Positions 36,744 to 46,289 of a DNA stretch of 64,000 bases are shown here, piece after piece. The stretch spans positions 1 to 64,000 of the forward strand of contig CAXBDA010000005.1 in NCBI GenBank assembly GCA_963974595.1, written 5' to 3'. Every line of letters begins with the position of its first letter. Within the stretch, counting starts at the first letter, position 1. The notes under the pieces were generated by a model that was not told where the DNA came from, searched no databases, and was given only the letters and a program-made list of their open reading frames with translations. The position numbers were made by a program, and so were the translations under genes. The DNA is from PZPK01 sp963974595 (GTDB taxonomy: Bacteria > Pseudomonadota > Gammaproteobacteria > Pseudomonadales > Oleiphilaceae).

Positions 36744-38972
36744 CTATGCCAATTTAAAAGGCATATCCCTAAAACGTTGATTTCTTGCTTTAAACAGAGC
36801 TGATGCAATAGCAGGTGCAAGCGGAGGCAAACCAGGTTCACCAACACCTGTTGGCGATTCGTCACTGTGAATAATAGCCACTTCTATCTCTGGCGCCTGA
36901 TTCATTCTCATCATAGGGTAATCATGAAAGTTACTTTGTTGAACGACACCATCCTTGAGTGTTATTTCACCGTACAGCGCTGCTGTTGCACCAAAAATAA
37001 TACAACTTTCCATCTGCATCGTCACAATATCCGGGTTAACAACCAGTCCGCAGTCTATCGCGCAATAAACACGCAATAATTTAATTTCTTCATTAACGAC
37101 TTTAAGCTCTACTAATTCTGCGACATAAGAACCAAAAGACTTATGCACCGCAAGACCCTGATACGCACCTTCTTCAGAAGGTTGCCCCCAATTACCCATA
37201 TCGACAACTTTTTCTAATACACCCAGTGTTCGAGGTGATTCAGTGAGGTATTTCTTCCTGAAAAGAAATTCATCCATATTGGCTTGGCTGGCGAGTTCGG
37301 ACATCATACTTTCAATCGCAAATGCTGTGTGAGAATGGCCTACAGAGCGCCAATAAGAAACGGGCAAACCAGCATCCGCTTTTGTGTGACGCACCTGCAA
37401 CGAAGGAAAGTTATAAGGTATGCTATCGGCACCTTCATAGGCAGATGTATCTGCCGGTGTAACGGGTGACCCAGCGGTTAATAACCCTACTTTACCTAAG
37501 GTAGAATACATAAACTTAGGTGACCAGGGGAACATCGCCGGTGAAGCATCCCATACATACCAATCCATTATATTTGGCGCTACGATTTGGTGATCCCATG
37601 CCACAGGCATTTGATTCTCATCCAATGCCACTTTAATTTTATGCAGTGTTGCAGGACGATAAACATCATGCTGAGTGTCTTCTTCTCTAGACCAAACCAG
37701 TTTAATCACGCCACCCGTTTGGGCTGAAATTTCAGCGGCTTCAGCCACAAAGTCTTGTGATAAACGTCTGCCAAATCCACCACCAATAAACTGGTTATGG
37801 ATTTGCACCTCAGACAGGTCAACATCCGTTACTTTCGCGACAGCAACAGCCGCGATATCCGGTGCTTGGGTTGATGTCCAAATATCTACTTTATTTTTTT
37901 GGACATGAGCTGTGCAGTTCATCGGTTCCATTGTGGCGTGCGCAAGAAATGGCGTCGTAAATTCAGCGTTTAAAAAGTCTGTTGTTTCATCAAAGGTACT
38001 CTCGACATCACCTTCTTCACGTTTTATATCACCGTCATCTTGCTCTGATTTCTCCCGATAAAGCGTAAAGACATCCTCCATGTTTTTAACCATGCTTGGA
38101 TTCTTCGACCACTCAATATTGAGCCGTTTTTGCGCCTTTTTAGCCTGCCAATAAGATTGAGCAATGATAGCAATACCGGATTTAATCTGGACAACCGCTT
38201 CAACCCCATTAACGCCAATTAAAGATTGCCCATTATGTAGGATTGCTTTAGTACCATAGACCGGCGATCTTGAAACAACTGCGTAGCGCATACCTGGAAT
38301 ATCAATATCTATCCCATAATTAGCTTGGCCAGTGACTTTAAGGTGGCTATCTAATCGTTTGGATTTTTTACCGATATAGGTAAATTCAGACGGTTGTTTT
38401 AAGGGGATGTCCGAAGGCAATGATTGTTTCGAAGCGATCACACATAGATCACCAAAACTAGCCCTTTTAGCACTACCGATATGCACAACATGCTTATTAT
38501 CAATACGAAGATCATCAAGCGGAACCTGAAAAACGTCAGAGGCCGATTTCAATAACAATAATTTCGCTAAAGCCCCTGTTTCCCTTAATACTTGCCAACT
38601 AGAAGATAAACTATTGCTACCACCGGTAATCTGTAACCCATAGTCACGGTTTCGATAAACCGTTTTAGCGGGCGCAAATACAATTTCAAACAAGTCTGGG
38701 TCAGTATCAAGCTCTTCTGCAACTAAAGTGGTTAAGCCCGTATACGTTCCCTGGCCCATTTCGACTCTATCTAAGGTAAATATCAATCGGTTATCAGTAG
38801 TGATTTCTAGCCAGGCATTCGCCTCCCAATTGCCATTTTCCTGCAGCGAGTGGGAATGCAAACTTTGGCAGCCAGGCAAGGCTAACGCAATCGTCAAACT
38901 ACCTGTGCCCGTTAAAGAAGCTTTAATAAAATTTCGTCTAGAAGTAATAATTTGGTTCACTGTGCAGCCCAA
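36744..38972 (-). CDS. Molybdopterin-dependent oxidoreductase, IorB-type large subunit, Tat-exported
   Basis: This is a 742-residue xanthine-oxidase-family molybdenum subunit of the isoquinoline 1-oxidoreductase beta type. The N-terminus has a twin-arginine motif SRRNFIKAS (11-19), a hydrophobic stretch and LALPGC (Cys35), suggesting Tat export and possibly lipid anchoring. The body shows RVEMGQGTYTGL, QFIGGGFGRRLSQDFV and GEPGLPPLAPAIASAL near the molybdenum site. The substrate (aldehyde or N-heterocycle) cannot be read from sequence. The predicted start is TTG at 38972; a GTG four codons later is an alternative. It lies between iorA and xdhC on the minus strand. Confidence 0.87.
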   Translation of the reverse strand: MGCTVNQIITSRRNFIKASLTGTGSLTIALALPGCQSLHSHSLQENGNWEANAWLEITTDNRLIFTLDRVEMGQGTYTGLTTLVAEELDTDPDLFEIVFAPAKTVYRNRDYGLQITGGSNSLSSSWQVLRETGALAKLLLLKSASDVFQVPLDDLRIDNKHVVHIGSAKRASFGDLCVIASKQSLPSDIPLKQPSEFTYIGKKSKRLDSHLKVTGQANYGIDIDIPGMRYAVVSRSPVYGTKAILHNGQSLIGVNGVEAVVQIKSGIAIIAQSYWQAKKAQKRLNIEWSKNPSMVKNMEDVFTLYREKSEQDDGDIKREEGDVESTFDETTDFLNAEFTTPFLAHATMEPMNCTAHVQKNKVDIWTSTQAPDIAAVAVAKVTDVDLSEVQIHNQFIGGGFGRRLSQDFVAEAAEISAQTGGVIKLVWSREEDTQHDVYRPATLHKIKVALDENQMPVAWDHQIVAPNIMDWYVWDASPAMFPWSPKFMYSTLGKVGLLTAGSPVTPADTSAYEGADSIPYNFPSLQVRHTKADAGLPVSYWRSVGHSHTAFAIESMMSELASQANMDEFLFRKKYLTESPRTLGVLEKVVDMGNWGQPSEEGAYQGLAVHKSFGSYVAELVELKVVNEEIKLLRVYCAIDCGLVVNPDIVTMQMESCIIFGATAALYGEITLKDGVVQQSNFHDYPMMRMNQAPEIEVAIIHSDESPTGVGEPGLPPLAPAIASALFKARNQRFRDMPFKLA

Positions 38973-39021
38973 CTTTTTATTTTTTATTCAATGAAATAAT
39001 TTACTCGTTTTTCTAGATGCG

Positions 39022-39525
39022 CTACGACGACATTTTGGAAACATCTAAGGCATAAGAAAGATCAACCACTTCGGTTTTTTTAGCAGCCGCTTTAATGGCA
39101 GCCTTGATTCTAGGGTAGGTTCCACAGCGGCAAATATTGCCTGACATAGCCAAATCAATGTCGGCATCTGAAGGTTGGGGATTGTTTTTCAACAAGGCAC
39201 TGGCAGACATTAATTGACCAGATTGGCAGTACCCGCACTGGGGCACATTAAACTCAATCCAGTATTCTTGAAGAGGGTGTAACTCTTGAGAATCGGCAGA
39301 TAAGCTTTCTATCGTTGAAATATGTTTCCCTTCAACCGCAGAAATAGGCGTAATGCAGGAGCGAATGGCGACCCCCTCTAAATGCACAGTACAAGCACCA
39401 CATAAGCCCGCACCACAGCCAAATTTAGTCCCCTTAAGCTTTAATTCATCTCGAATCACCCACAATAAAGGCGTATCCGACTCAGAGCTAATGTCTTTCA
39501 CTTCACCGTTAATCGTTAACTTCAT
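39022..39525 (-). CDS. 2Fe-2S subunit of molybdenum hydroxylase (IorA-type)
   Basis: This is the small iron-sulphur subunit that passes electrons from the molybdenum centre of the adjacent large subunit. The plant-type 2Fe-2S motif CGAGLCGACTVH and the C-terminal helical 2Fe-2S motif CGYCQSGQ...GNICRCGTYPRI are both complete. The 167-residue length is typical. GGTGAG precedes the ATG. It has no export signal of its own, so it should be carried out with the Tat-signal-bearing large subunit. Confidence 0.92.
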   Translation of the reverse strand: MKLTINGEVKDISSESDTPLLWVIRDELKLKGTKFGCGAGLCGACTVHLEGVAIRSCITPISAVEGKHISTIESLSADSQELHPLQEYWIEFNVPQCGYCQSGQLMSASALLKNNPQPSDADIDLAMSGNICRCGTYPRIKAAIKAAAKKTEVVDLSYALDVSKMSS

Positions 39526-39603
39526 CTCACCAGACCTTTTATTTTTTACGAAGAATGAAGCATATAAGCAAATGAGTCAATACTTATGACTACCAGTCAT
39601 AAG

Positions 39604-40170
39604 TTAGCGTAAACCATGATTTTCTCTATTGTGTTGCTTTGCCTTATCGCCTTTTTTCAGCAGAATATAAACCGCACCCGTACCGCCGTGCTGTTTTTGT
39701 GCCGAATGGAAGGCCATCACCTCATCTAGTTGTGGTAGCCATATCGCTAGATGGCTTTTGAGTATGGCAATTTTGTCAGGGTTTCGATCACCCTTTCCAT
39801 GCAAAATGATCGCCGTTCTAAGTTCATAGGCAACACATTCACGTAAAAATCGAAAGACCTCTCGCCTAGCCTCTGCCACTGTCAGTTTATGAAGATCTAA
39901 TCGTGCATCTATCTCGTACTGGCCAAGCCTAAATTTACGAAACACACCATGCTGAATACCTGGCCGCTTGAACGTTAAAACATCATTTGATTTCAATAGC
40001 GGTACATCAGAAGAAGAAAGTGGATCCTCTTGTGAAAGGCTGCCTTCAGCCAGTTTTCGCCTAACACGCTTACCGGGCGTTACGACTGCTTTTTTTATCA
40101 CATGGGCACGATCAGTTTTCAATGGCTCAACGCCATCTAATTCTTGCAAGAATAGGTCATTAGAACTCAT
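39604..40170 (-). CDS. Smr domain protein (SmrA-like)
   Basis: This is a 188-residue protein with a basic N-terminal extension and a C-terminal Smr (MutS2-related) domain. The signature elements are LDLHKLTVAEAR, ILHGKG and GGTGAVYILLKKG. Stand-alone Smr proteins of this type are nicking endonucleases or, in the SmrB group, mRNA endonucleases acting at collided ribosomes. The LDLHK (rather than LDLHG) and HGKG wording leans to the SmrA/YdaL type. It lies 27 bases downstream of the LysR gene on the same strand. Confidence 0.88.
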   Translation of the reverse strand: MSSNDLFLQELDGVEPLKTDRAHVIKKAVVTPGKRVRRKLAEGSLSQEDPLSSSDVPLLKSNDVLTFKRPGIQHGVFRKFRLGQYEIDARLDLHKLTVAEARREVFRFLRECVAYELRTAIILHGKGDRNPDKIAILKSHLAIWLPQLDEVMAFHSAQKQHGGTGAVYILLKKGDKAKQHNRENHGLR

Positions 40171-40197
40171 AAACGGCCTCTAATTAAGAACTTTTAG

Positions 40198-41133
40198 TCA
40201 AACGCTAACAGCATTAATTGTGGGTGATGATAACGCTTGGTTAAGTAATTCCCATGGTGCGATTGGCTGGCAATTTGAAAAAATAAAGTCTGTAAAAGCC
40301 ACCACTTTCGACGGTGGCTCTCTTCTGCTTGGATAAACCAAATAAAAAGTTCTCTCTTGAAATGGCATATCAGGTAAAATTTTAATCAGTGACTTATTTT
40401 TTAGATCCTCACTAATTAAAATTTGCGGTACAGCACCGATGCCAAACCCCTCCCTTACCATTTTACGGATCATTTCCATATCGTTGGCAATCATTCTTGA
40501 TTTAGGCTGAAACTCAACCCTGCCATTAGAGCTCTGAAAAATCCATGGGGAAGCCGGGTGAGATATACAGGTATGATTTTCCAGATCATGAATAGATGTA
40601 GGTAGACCATGTTTCTTAATGTATTCAGGCGATACACATAATGACAAACGTGCTGTACCGATATTGCGGGCAATTAAGCTGGAATCAGACAAAGGGCCTA
40701 TTCTAAATGCAATATCTACTTCCTGCTCCAGCATATCGATTTGTTTATTGTCAGAAATAATTTCGACGTTCACTTTAGGATATCTTTCTAGAAACTGCTT
40801 GATGACGCCAACAAAAAAAGGGGTACCAAAAGATAAGGGGGTACTAATACGTAACAAACCACTTGGTTCCGCCTGCATATTATTAACAACCCTATCCGCT
40901 TCTTCTGCTTGTTCAAGCATCTTTTGGCATTGAGAGAAGTATAATTTACCCGTTTCAGTTGGCTTAAGATTTCGAGTAGTTCGATTAATCAACCTGACAC
41001 CAACTCTTTTCTCTAGCTGGCTGACTTTACGACTAACCGTTGACTTGGGGAGTTTTAGTTTCTCTGCTGCTCGGGTAAAGCTGCCTGAGCTAACAACAAT
41101 GGCGAAAATCGCCATTTCATTTAAGTCTTGCAC
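40198..41133 (-). CDS. LysR-family transcriptional regulator
   Basis: This is a 311-residue LTTR with an N-terminal winged helix-turn-helix (LNEMAIFAIVVSSGSFTRAAEKLKLPKSTVSRKVSQLEKRVG, described in parts: SFTRAAEKL and STVSRKVSQLE) and a type 2 periplasmic-binding-fold effector domain. It resembles the CrgA/DsdC-like group of small regulators. The start is GTG with GAGGAG immediately upstream. Neighbouring candidate targets are the downstream smr-iorA-iorB-xdhC genes. Its effector is unknown. Confidence 0.9.
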   Translation of the reverse strand: MQDLNEMAIFAIVVSSGSFTRAAEKLKLPKSTVSRKVSQLEKRVGVRLINRTTRNLKPTETGKLYFSQCQKMLEQAEEADRVVNNMQAEPSGLLRISTPLSFGTPFFVGVIKQFLERYPKVNVEIISDNKQIDMLEQEVDIAFRIGPLSDSSLIARNIGTARLSLCVSPEYIKKHGLPTSIHDLENHTCISHPASPWIFQSSNGRVEFQPKSRMIANDMEMIRKMVREGFGIGAVPQILISEDLKNKSLIKILPDMPFQERTFYLVYPSRREPPSKVVAFTDFIFSNCQPIAPWELLNQALSSPTINAVSV

Positions 41134-41232
41134 GTAGGCTCCTCACTATAAATCACAAAATTGATACAATGAGTAAAAATCTATAGCATTAACCACTTTA
41201 ATGAAACAATTAATTTAATAAATGAGCGGCAT

Positions 41233-42231
41233 TTATTCAGGCCGTGCACATTCACCACGAGAGTTATCTAACCGACAACGAATTTTCCATAGTAATTTCA
41301 ATGCAGTAGGATGATTTACTTTGTCTTCCTTTAAAGACATCCTGACTCTTTTACTGAAATGATCAATTTCATCTTTGGTGAACTGGCTAATTTCTATCCA
41401 GTATTTCTGAGGAATTTCAGCTTCAGCATCCTTCACCATTTTGGAGATTGCTTTAAGGCGGGTAAGAATATAATTTCTCATTTTATGTCCAAAATCTTTC
41501 GGAAATAATTCTTTTTTTGCAACAGTTTGCAGCATGCCGTAGTAAAGACGATAATTGATAATGCCGCCCTTCTCTCCTAAACCGTTATATAACTCAAAAG
41601 TGTTATAAGCCAGCGCTGGCATTAATACGATGTCTAAATTTCCATTATTAAACTGCCCTGCAAAGGTCGCAAGTGATACATTCATAGGCGATGTACCAGC
41701 AAGATCCGAGAATTTCCTTGCCTGCGGGTCACCATTCAATATCGCCATTCGTTTGCCAGAAAAGTCATCAATACTTTGAATATTTCTGTCATTAACGAAA
41801 GCAAACATCGACCCGACCGGAAACGTTGCAACGACCTCATACTGGCCTTGTGTCATAAGCCTTCCCGCTCTTGGTCTTGCTAAGGTTGCTAAAACAAGCT
41901 CTAAACCTTTTTCGGAATTAATCGCACCAATAGCATCCATGGTGCCGCCAAATTGAACAAACTGGCGAGCCATAATACTTGTTAGCAATACAGCTTCACA
42001 GCGACCAGCCTTGAAATCATTCGCAGCAACACTTTCATCGGTGTAAGCAACAAATTTTATGTTGAGCCCCCAACCTTGCGCTTTTGGAATTAAATCCGAA
42101 TAAAAAGACATAACCGGCCCATTGCGACCAACAGGATCCCAGACACAGAAAACTTTATCTTCTAAGGCACTAACAGAAACACTTATAAGGGAAAGCAAAC
42201 AACTCATTAATAAGACAGGTATCGTCTTCAT
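41233..42231 (-). CDS. Putative solute-binding protein of the AdeT1/2 family
   Basis: The 332-residue secreted protein has a signal peptide ending SVSVSA (about residue 22) and a TRAP/periplasmic-binding-like body (VFCVWDPVGRNGPVMSFYSD, FKAGRCEAVLLTS, FAFVNDRNIQSIDDFSGKRMAILNGDPQA). The VWDPVGRNGP start is typical of the family annotated as AdeT or as RND-associated solute-binding proteins. The reported aminoglycoside link of Acinetobacter AdeT is not evidence of function here. No permease is adjacent, and the protein stands alone, divergent from miaA. Confidence 0.75.
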   Translation of the reverse strand: MKTIPVLLMSCLLSLISVSVSALEDKVFCVWDPVGRNGPVMSFYSDLIPKAQGWGLNIKFVAYTDESVAANDFKAGRCEAVLLTSIMARQFVQFGGTMDAIGAINSEKGLELVLATLARPRAGRLMTQGQYEVVATFPVGSMFAFVNDRNIQSIDDFSGKRMAILNGDPQARKFSDLAGTSPMNVSLATFAGQFNNGNLDIVLMPALAYNTFELYNGLGEKGGIINYRLYYGMLQTVAKKELFPKDFGHKMRNYILTRLKAISKMVKDAEAEIPQKYWIEISQFTKDEIDHFSKRVRMSLKEDKVNHPTALKLLWKIRCRLDNSRGECARPE

Positions 42232-42431
42232 TCTGAAAAATTTTCCTTATGATCGCTTTTTATAAAAAGTACTCATCACTTAATCTCTTTAGAAACTGGC
42301 TAAAAAAGCAAGCAGACTATTTAAAATAAAAGTGTACAATTAAAAATTGTAAGCTTAATAATAAATTATTGTATGAAAAATAAACAGAGCACACGATAAA
42401 CCCGCAGTTACTCTATTAAATTCCAAATTAT

Positions 42432-43349
42432 ATGATTCATTCACAAAGTCCATTTTTGATAACAATATTAGGCCCGACAGCCAGCGGTAAAACAAAACTC
42501 GCTGTCGAATTAGCCAAACAACTCACCGGCGAAATCATCTCTGCTGACTCCCGCCAAGTCTATAAACACATGGATATAGGCACCGGAAAAGACCTAAATG
42601 AATACGGTCATATTCCTTACCACTTAATAGATATCGTGAATCCAAATGCGGAATATAATCTTTTTAATTTTGCGGTTGATTTCAATCATGCCTTTAATGC
42701 TATTACTCAACGTCATCATTTGCCTTTTTTAGTGGGCGGAACAGGCATGTACCTAGACGCTGTGTTAAGTCGCTATAAACTAACGATAGCAAACATCGAT
42801 GAAAAAACACGCCTTAAATTAGAAAAAAAATCAGAGTCTGAGTTAACGGCAATTTTATGCGAACTCAAGCCGACTCTACACAATACGACAGACATACAAA
42901 ACAAAGACCGATTACTCCAAGCCATTGAAATAGCTATGTCTGAAAACGAAAATGCAAGGCTTGTTACCTGGCCTTCATTTAAGCCTCTCATCCTAGGCAT
43001 AAAAATAGAACGAACTACCTTGAAAAACAATATAACAACGCGTCTAAAAGAAAGATTGCAAGCAGGAATGATCGAAGAGGTATCCGCGTTAAGGCAGCAG
43101 GGAATCACCGATCAGCGTATTGATAATTTCGGGTTAGAGTATAGGTATCTCTTAAAACACCTTAAAGGAGAGCTTAACTATAATGACATGTTCCAAAAAT
43201 TGAATGCCGCCATCGTAAATTTCACCAAACAACAACATAAATGGTTCAGGAATCTAGAGAAAAAAGGCCATAAAATCGTTTGGCTGGATTCAGACACAAC
43301 TATGTCTGAAGCAGCCTTGATCCATATAAACTCAGCTACAAGGTTTTAG
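42432..43349 (+). CDS. miaA: tRNA dimethylallyltransferase MiaA
   Basis: MiaA adds a dimethylallyl group to N6 of A37 in tRNAs reading UNN codons. The P-loop GPTASGKTKLA (residues 13-23) and the family motifs SADSRQVYKHMDIGTGK, YHLIDIVNP and LVGGTGMYLDAVL are present. The C-terminal KQQHKWFRN is also typical. The 305-residue length is normal. It is not followed by hfq as in enterics. Its 3' end overlaps the convergent sulphotransferase gene by 18 bases. Confidence 0.95.
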   Translation: MIHSQSPFLITILGPTASGKTKLAVELAKQLTGEIISADSRQVYKHMDIGTGKDLNEYGHIPYHLIDIVNPNAEYNLFNFAVDFNHAFNAITQRHHLPFLVGGTGMYLDAVLSRYKLTIANIDEKTRLKLEKKSESELTAILCELKPTLHNTTDIQNKDRLLQAIEIAMSENENARLVTWPSFKPLILGIKIERTTLKNNITTRLKERLQAGMIEEVSALRQQGITDQRIDNFGLEYRYLLKHLKGELNYNDMFQKLNAAIVNFTKQQHKWFRNLEKKGHKIVWLDSDTTMSEAALIHINSATRF

Positions 43350-44876
43350 TGCTGCGATCAATGGCGCTAGTTGTTGTCGATAGGGTGCCGACGCCTTGAG
43401 TGCACGTTTATAGATAGGCTGACGAACTTGGCTGACACTTGCCGTTCTAACGGCCCTAGTGTTCTTATGGAATTCAAAACAAGCTGACTCAGGTTCTAAA
43501 CTGCAATAGTTTAATAAATTGGTAATTTCCGTTTTTGAGTCTGCCACCATACGCTCATAATTCGCTTCATAAATCTGATCTGCGAAAAGCATTTTCCAGT
43601 GTTTCATCATCTCTTGGTATTGACAATAATATTGGCCTAACTCAGTTAATTCATTAGTATAAGCATGGCTTCCACTAAAGTTTTGCTTATAAATTGAAAA
43701 ACATGTTTCAAGCGGGTCACGTGTGCAATGTATGATCTTTGCATTCGGTAAAGCCATCGCAATGAGACCCACAAACATAAAGTTGTAGGGCATTTTATCG
43801 GTAAAAAATTTAGCTGTTTGCCTTGAACGCACGTCCTTTATGTAAGATTCAGCAATTAATAAGCTTTTATGGACTCTTTCAGTTAATTCAGTGTCTTCTG
43901 ATAACACATCGGCATATTTTTCAACATTTGATTTAAGGTCAATTATTTCACCTTCGGCTTCAAGCAAAGAATGACTTGAAAGTATTTGTTCTATTAATGT
44001 TGTTCCTGAACGTGGCATTCCAAGAATGAAAATTGGCGACGCATCGTCAAGGCCTTTACCTTGAAACGCTATTTTAAGGTCCTCACTAAAGCAGCTTATA
44101 ATTGATTTAAATTGATCAACTGTTGAGTCATGACTGTATTGGTAGTTAGCGCGATTAATATCATTACCTAACTTCAAATAATGAAAAGATTTTGTATGGT
44201 TAGAAGACGTCTCAAAGTACATAGACAAAATATAGGCCAGATTCATTTTGACAACAGGCGCCTGATTTTCAGCCAATAGCTTTTGCTCAAACTGTGGTAT
44301 CAGTTTGTCTAATAAGGGTTCTTTTTTCCCTTTACCATAAATCAAAAGATTTTTGATGACTGCAAGCTGACCCGGGTTCAATTTTAAGGCTTTCTGAAAT
44401 GCTTTATAGCCTTTATCGGTGTCACCCAGTCGGCTTAGCGCCAAACCTTTCAGGTTATAGGCATTCGCATTATTTGGCGCTTGTTTGATAATCGATTTAC
44501 TAAGCTCTAATGCTTCATTCTCTTTGTGATTGGCGATTAATACCCCCGTCAATTTCTCTTGAAGGGCAAGCTCTGAGGGCACATATTTTATCAGCCTGAG
44601 TAACCACTCTTCTGCAAGCTTATTTTCAGCAAGTGCTGTGGCAATTGCCACACCCTGGTTTAATAAATCCGGATTGGCTGGTAAAACAGAAATAGCTTGA
44701 GTGATATAAACAAGAGCCTCATGTGCTCTTTTTGTCTGAGATAATAAAAGAGAAAGACGAGCATTAAATAAAGGATTTACAGGTTCAGACTCTATAAGTT
44801 TTCTATACAAAACCTCTGCTTCTGGAAACTTACCTTGCTGATGAAAGATTTGAGCTTGCTTAAATATGGCCTGCAT
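43332..44876 (-). CDS. TPR repeat protein with C-terminal sulfotransferase domain
   Basis: The N-terminal 260 residues form tetratricopeptide-like helical repeats (for example AYNLKGLALSRLGDTDKGYKAFQKALKLNPG). The C-terminal half is a PAPS-dependent sulfotransferase, with the 5'-phosphosulphate loop ILGMPRSGTTLIEQ near residues 282-295 and the 3'-phosphate region IIHCTRDPLETCFSIY. Such fusions are common in marine proteobacteria and resemble tyrosylprotein sulfotransferases, but the acceptor is unknown. It lies 62 bases downstream of the HD-domain gene on the same strand. Confidence 0.87.
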   Translation of the reverse strand: MQAIFKQAQIFHQQGKFPEAEVLYRKLIESEPVNPLFNARLSLLLSQTKRAHEALVYITQAISVLPANPDLLNQGVAIATALAENKLAEEWLLRLIKYVPSELALQEKLTGVLIANHKENEALELSKSIIKQAPNNANAYNLKGLALSRLGDTDKGYKAFQKALKLNPGQLAVIKNLLIYGKGKKEPLLDKLIPQFEQKLLAENQAPVVKMNLAYILSMYFETSSNHTKSFHYLKLGNDINRANYQYSHDSTVDQFKSIISCFSEDLKIAFQGKGLDDASPIFILGMPRSGTTLIEQILSSHSLLEAEGEIIDLKSNVEKYADVLSEDTELTERVHKSLLIAESYIKDVRSRQTAKFFTDKMPYNFMFVGLIAMALPNAKIIHCTRDPLETCFSIYKQNFSGSHAYTNELTELGQYYCQYQEMMKHWKMLFADQIYEANYERMVADSKTEITNLLNYCSLEPESACFEFHKNTRAVRTASVSQVRQPIYKRALKASAPYRQQLAPLIAALKPCS

Positions 44877-44938
44877 TAGTTGCCTTAACTAGTTTAGTTT
44901 TAGACTGTGATTAGTTAACCAGCAAAGAGCCTCTATTA

Positions 44939-46141
44939 TTAGCGAAAAATACTGCAATGATGATCATCTAACTCACGAATATTTAACGAAATATAGTGTC
45001 TGGTTTCCTGTAACAATACGCTATGCTGATCATACTTTCTTGTTGACAGGATATCATCCAGAAAACTCACTACACGCTTAAGAATATCCGGCAGGCCCTT
45101 CAAAATTAGATCTACATCACAAGCAACCACATACGCGTTGCCTTTTGCTTCATCTGTTTTTTGTATAAAAAGTTGGGGGTCAAAGATTCCGGTGTCTGTT
45201 GATAAGCAAGCTAAACGCCTCACCCATGAGCGAAACCCATGTACCTTGGGTTCATAATCATACGGTAATAATTTTGCGCTGCTGAGTAAAAGTGAGCCAT
45301 GCATTTTTTCTAATTTTTGTATTTTTTCAATGGTATTTTCCAAAACAAACTCTGGCGAAATATTACTTTTTTGTTTTGGCAAATAAGGTAAAAATAAATT
45401 AACCCAATGCATATGCACCTTGGGGAAATATAAAAAACCATTCAATCTTAAATTTGGCATGACATGCTGGAGCTGATTATGACCACCCAAACGATCTAAA
45501 CGATCACTCAACTCGTTAGCAATAATTAAAATCTGGTTATCCAGCCCCAACTGAGATTCTGTAATATGAATCGGAAAACCGGAACCATCTATTTTGACAT
45601 GGTGCGTTAAAATTAACTCGGAAAGCCCTTGTAATTCAGACAGATTATTTCCCACAAAATTCGCACTCGCAAGAGGGTGAATATCTTGCCCTTTATGCTC
45701 AAAGAGCTTTGCCATAAACGGGTTGCTCTCTTTACAATTGAGTTGGTTTTCTGGCTCAACAGATTCGTATTTACCTATATCCTGTAATAATCCGGCAAAA
45801 AACAATAAACGCTGATTTTTAGCCGGTAAATTAAGTGACTTAGCCACTAATAAACTACACCAAGCGCAAAACAGCGCGCGCTCAAAATCCATTTGTGAAT
45901 TAACATGTAATCGCGTAATAACACGCATCACATTAGGGAATTTTTCAAGTTCTTCACAGTAAGCCGTCATTTTTGGCCAAACTGAATGGTCTGCATTTAC
46001 TTTAAAAAGGCTTGGGTGCGTATCGATAAAACACCTAAACTCCAACAGTAGGCTTGCGGCACTGATATAATAATTACCACTAAGGTAATCAAAACTGCTA
46101 TCACTCATACGCTTTATCAATCTCTGTCTAGCTGCAGACAT
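44939..46141 (-). CDS. Degenerate HD-GYP-like domain protein
   Basis: A 400-residue protein starts at the ATG at 46141. A TTG at 46204 would extend it by 21 residues without ribosome-binding support. The centre carries an HD-GYP pattern: GLLQDIGKY where active enzymes have HDIGK, then HPLAS, then HHVKIDGSGFP resembling the HHE..DGxGYP signature. HD-GYP enzymes hydrolyse cyclic di-GMP. The lost His of the HD pair suggests an inactive or altered metal site, perhaps a sensor. The C-terminal 130 residues have no recognised domain. A PilZ protein is encoded 9 kb away but not in the same operon. Confidence 0.65.
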   Translation of the reverse strand: MSAARQRLIKRMSDSSFDYLSGNYYISAASLLLEFRCFIDTHPSLFKVNADHSVWPKMTAYCEELEKFPNVMRVITRLHVNSQMDFERALFCAWCSLLVAKSLNLPAKNQRLLFFAGLLQDIGKYESVEPENQLNCKESNPFMAKLFEHKGQDIHPLASANFVGNNLSELQGLSELILTHHVKIDGSGFPIHITESQLGLDNQILIIANELSDRLDRLGGHNQLQHVMPNLRLNGFLYFPKVHMHWVNLFLPYLPKQKSNISPEFVLENTIEKIQKLEKMHGSLLLSSAKLLPYDYEPKVHGFRSWVRRLACLSTDTGIFDPQLFIQKTDEAKGNAYVVACDVDLILKGLPDILKRVVSFLDDILSTRKYDQHSVLLQETRHYISLNIRELDDHHCSIFR

Positions 46142-46289
46142 CCCTTCTGCTTCAATATTATAAAAAACTATATTAAAGATAGGCGACAAGGCGGCTATAT
46201 TCAAAGATCAAAGCGTGATAATTTGTATGTTTTTTAGAGCCTAATGTGCTTTCAGATAATCTATACTTACCAGTAACTATTGAGTCAAA

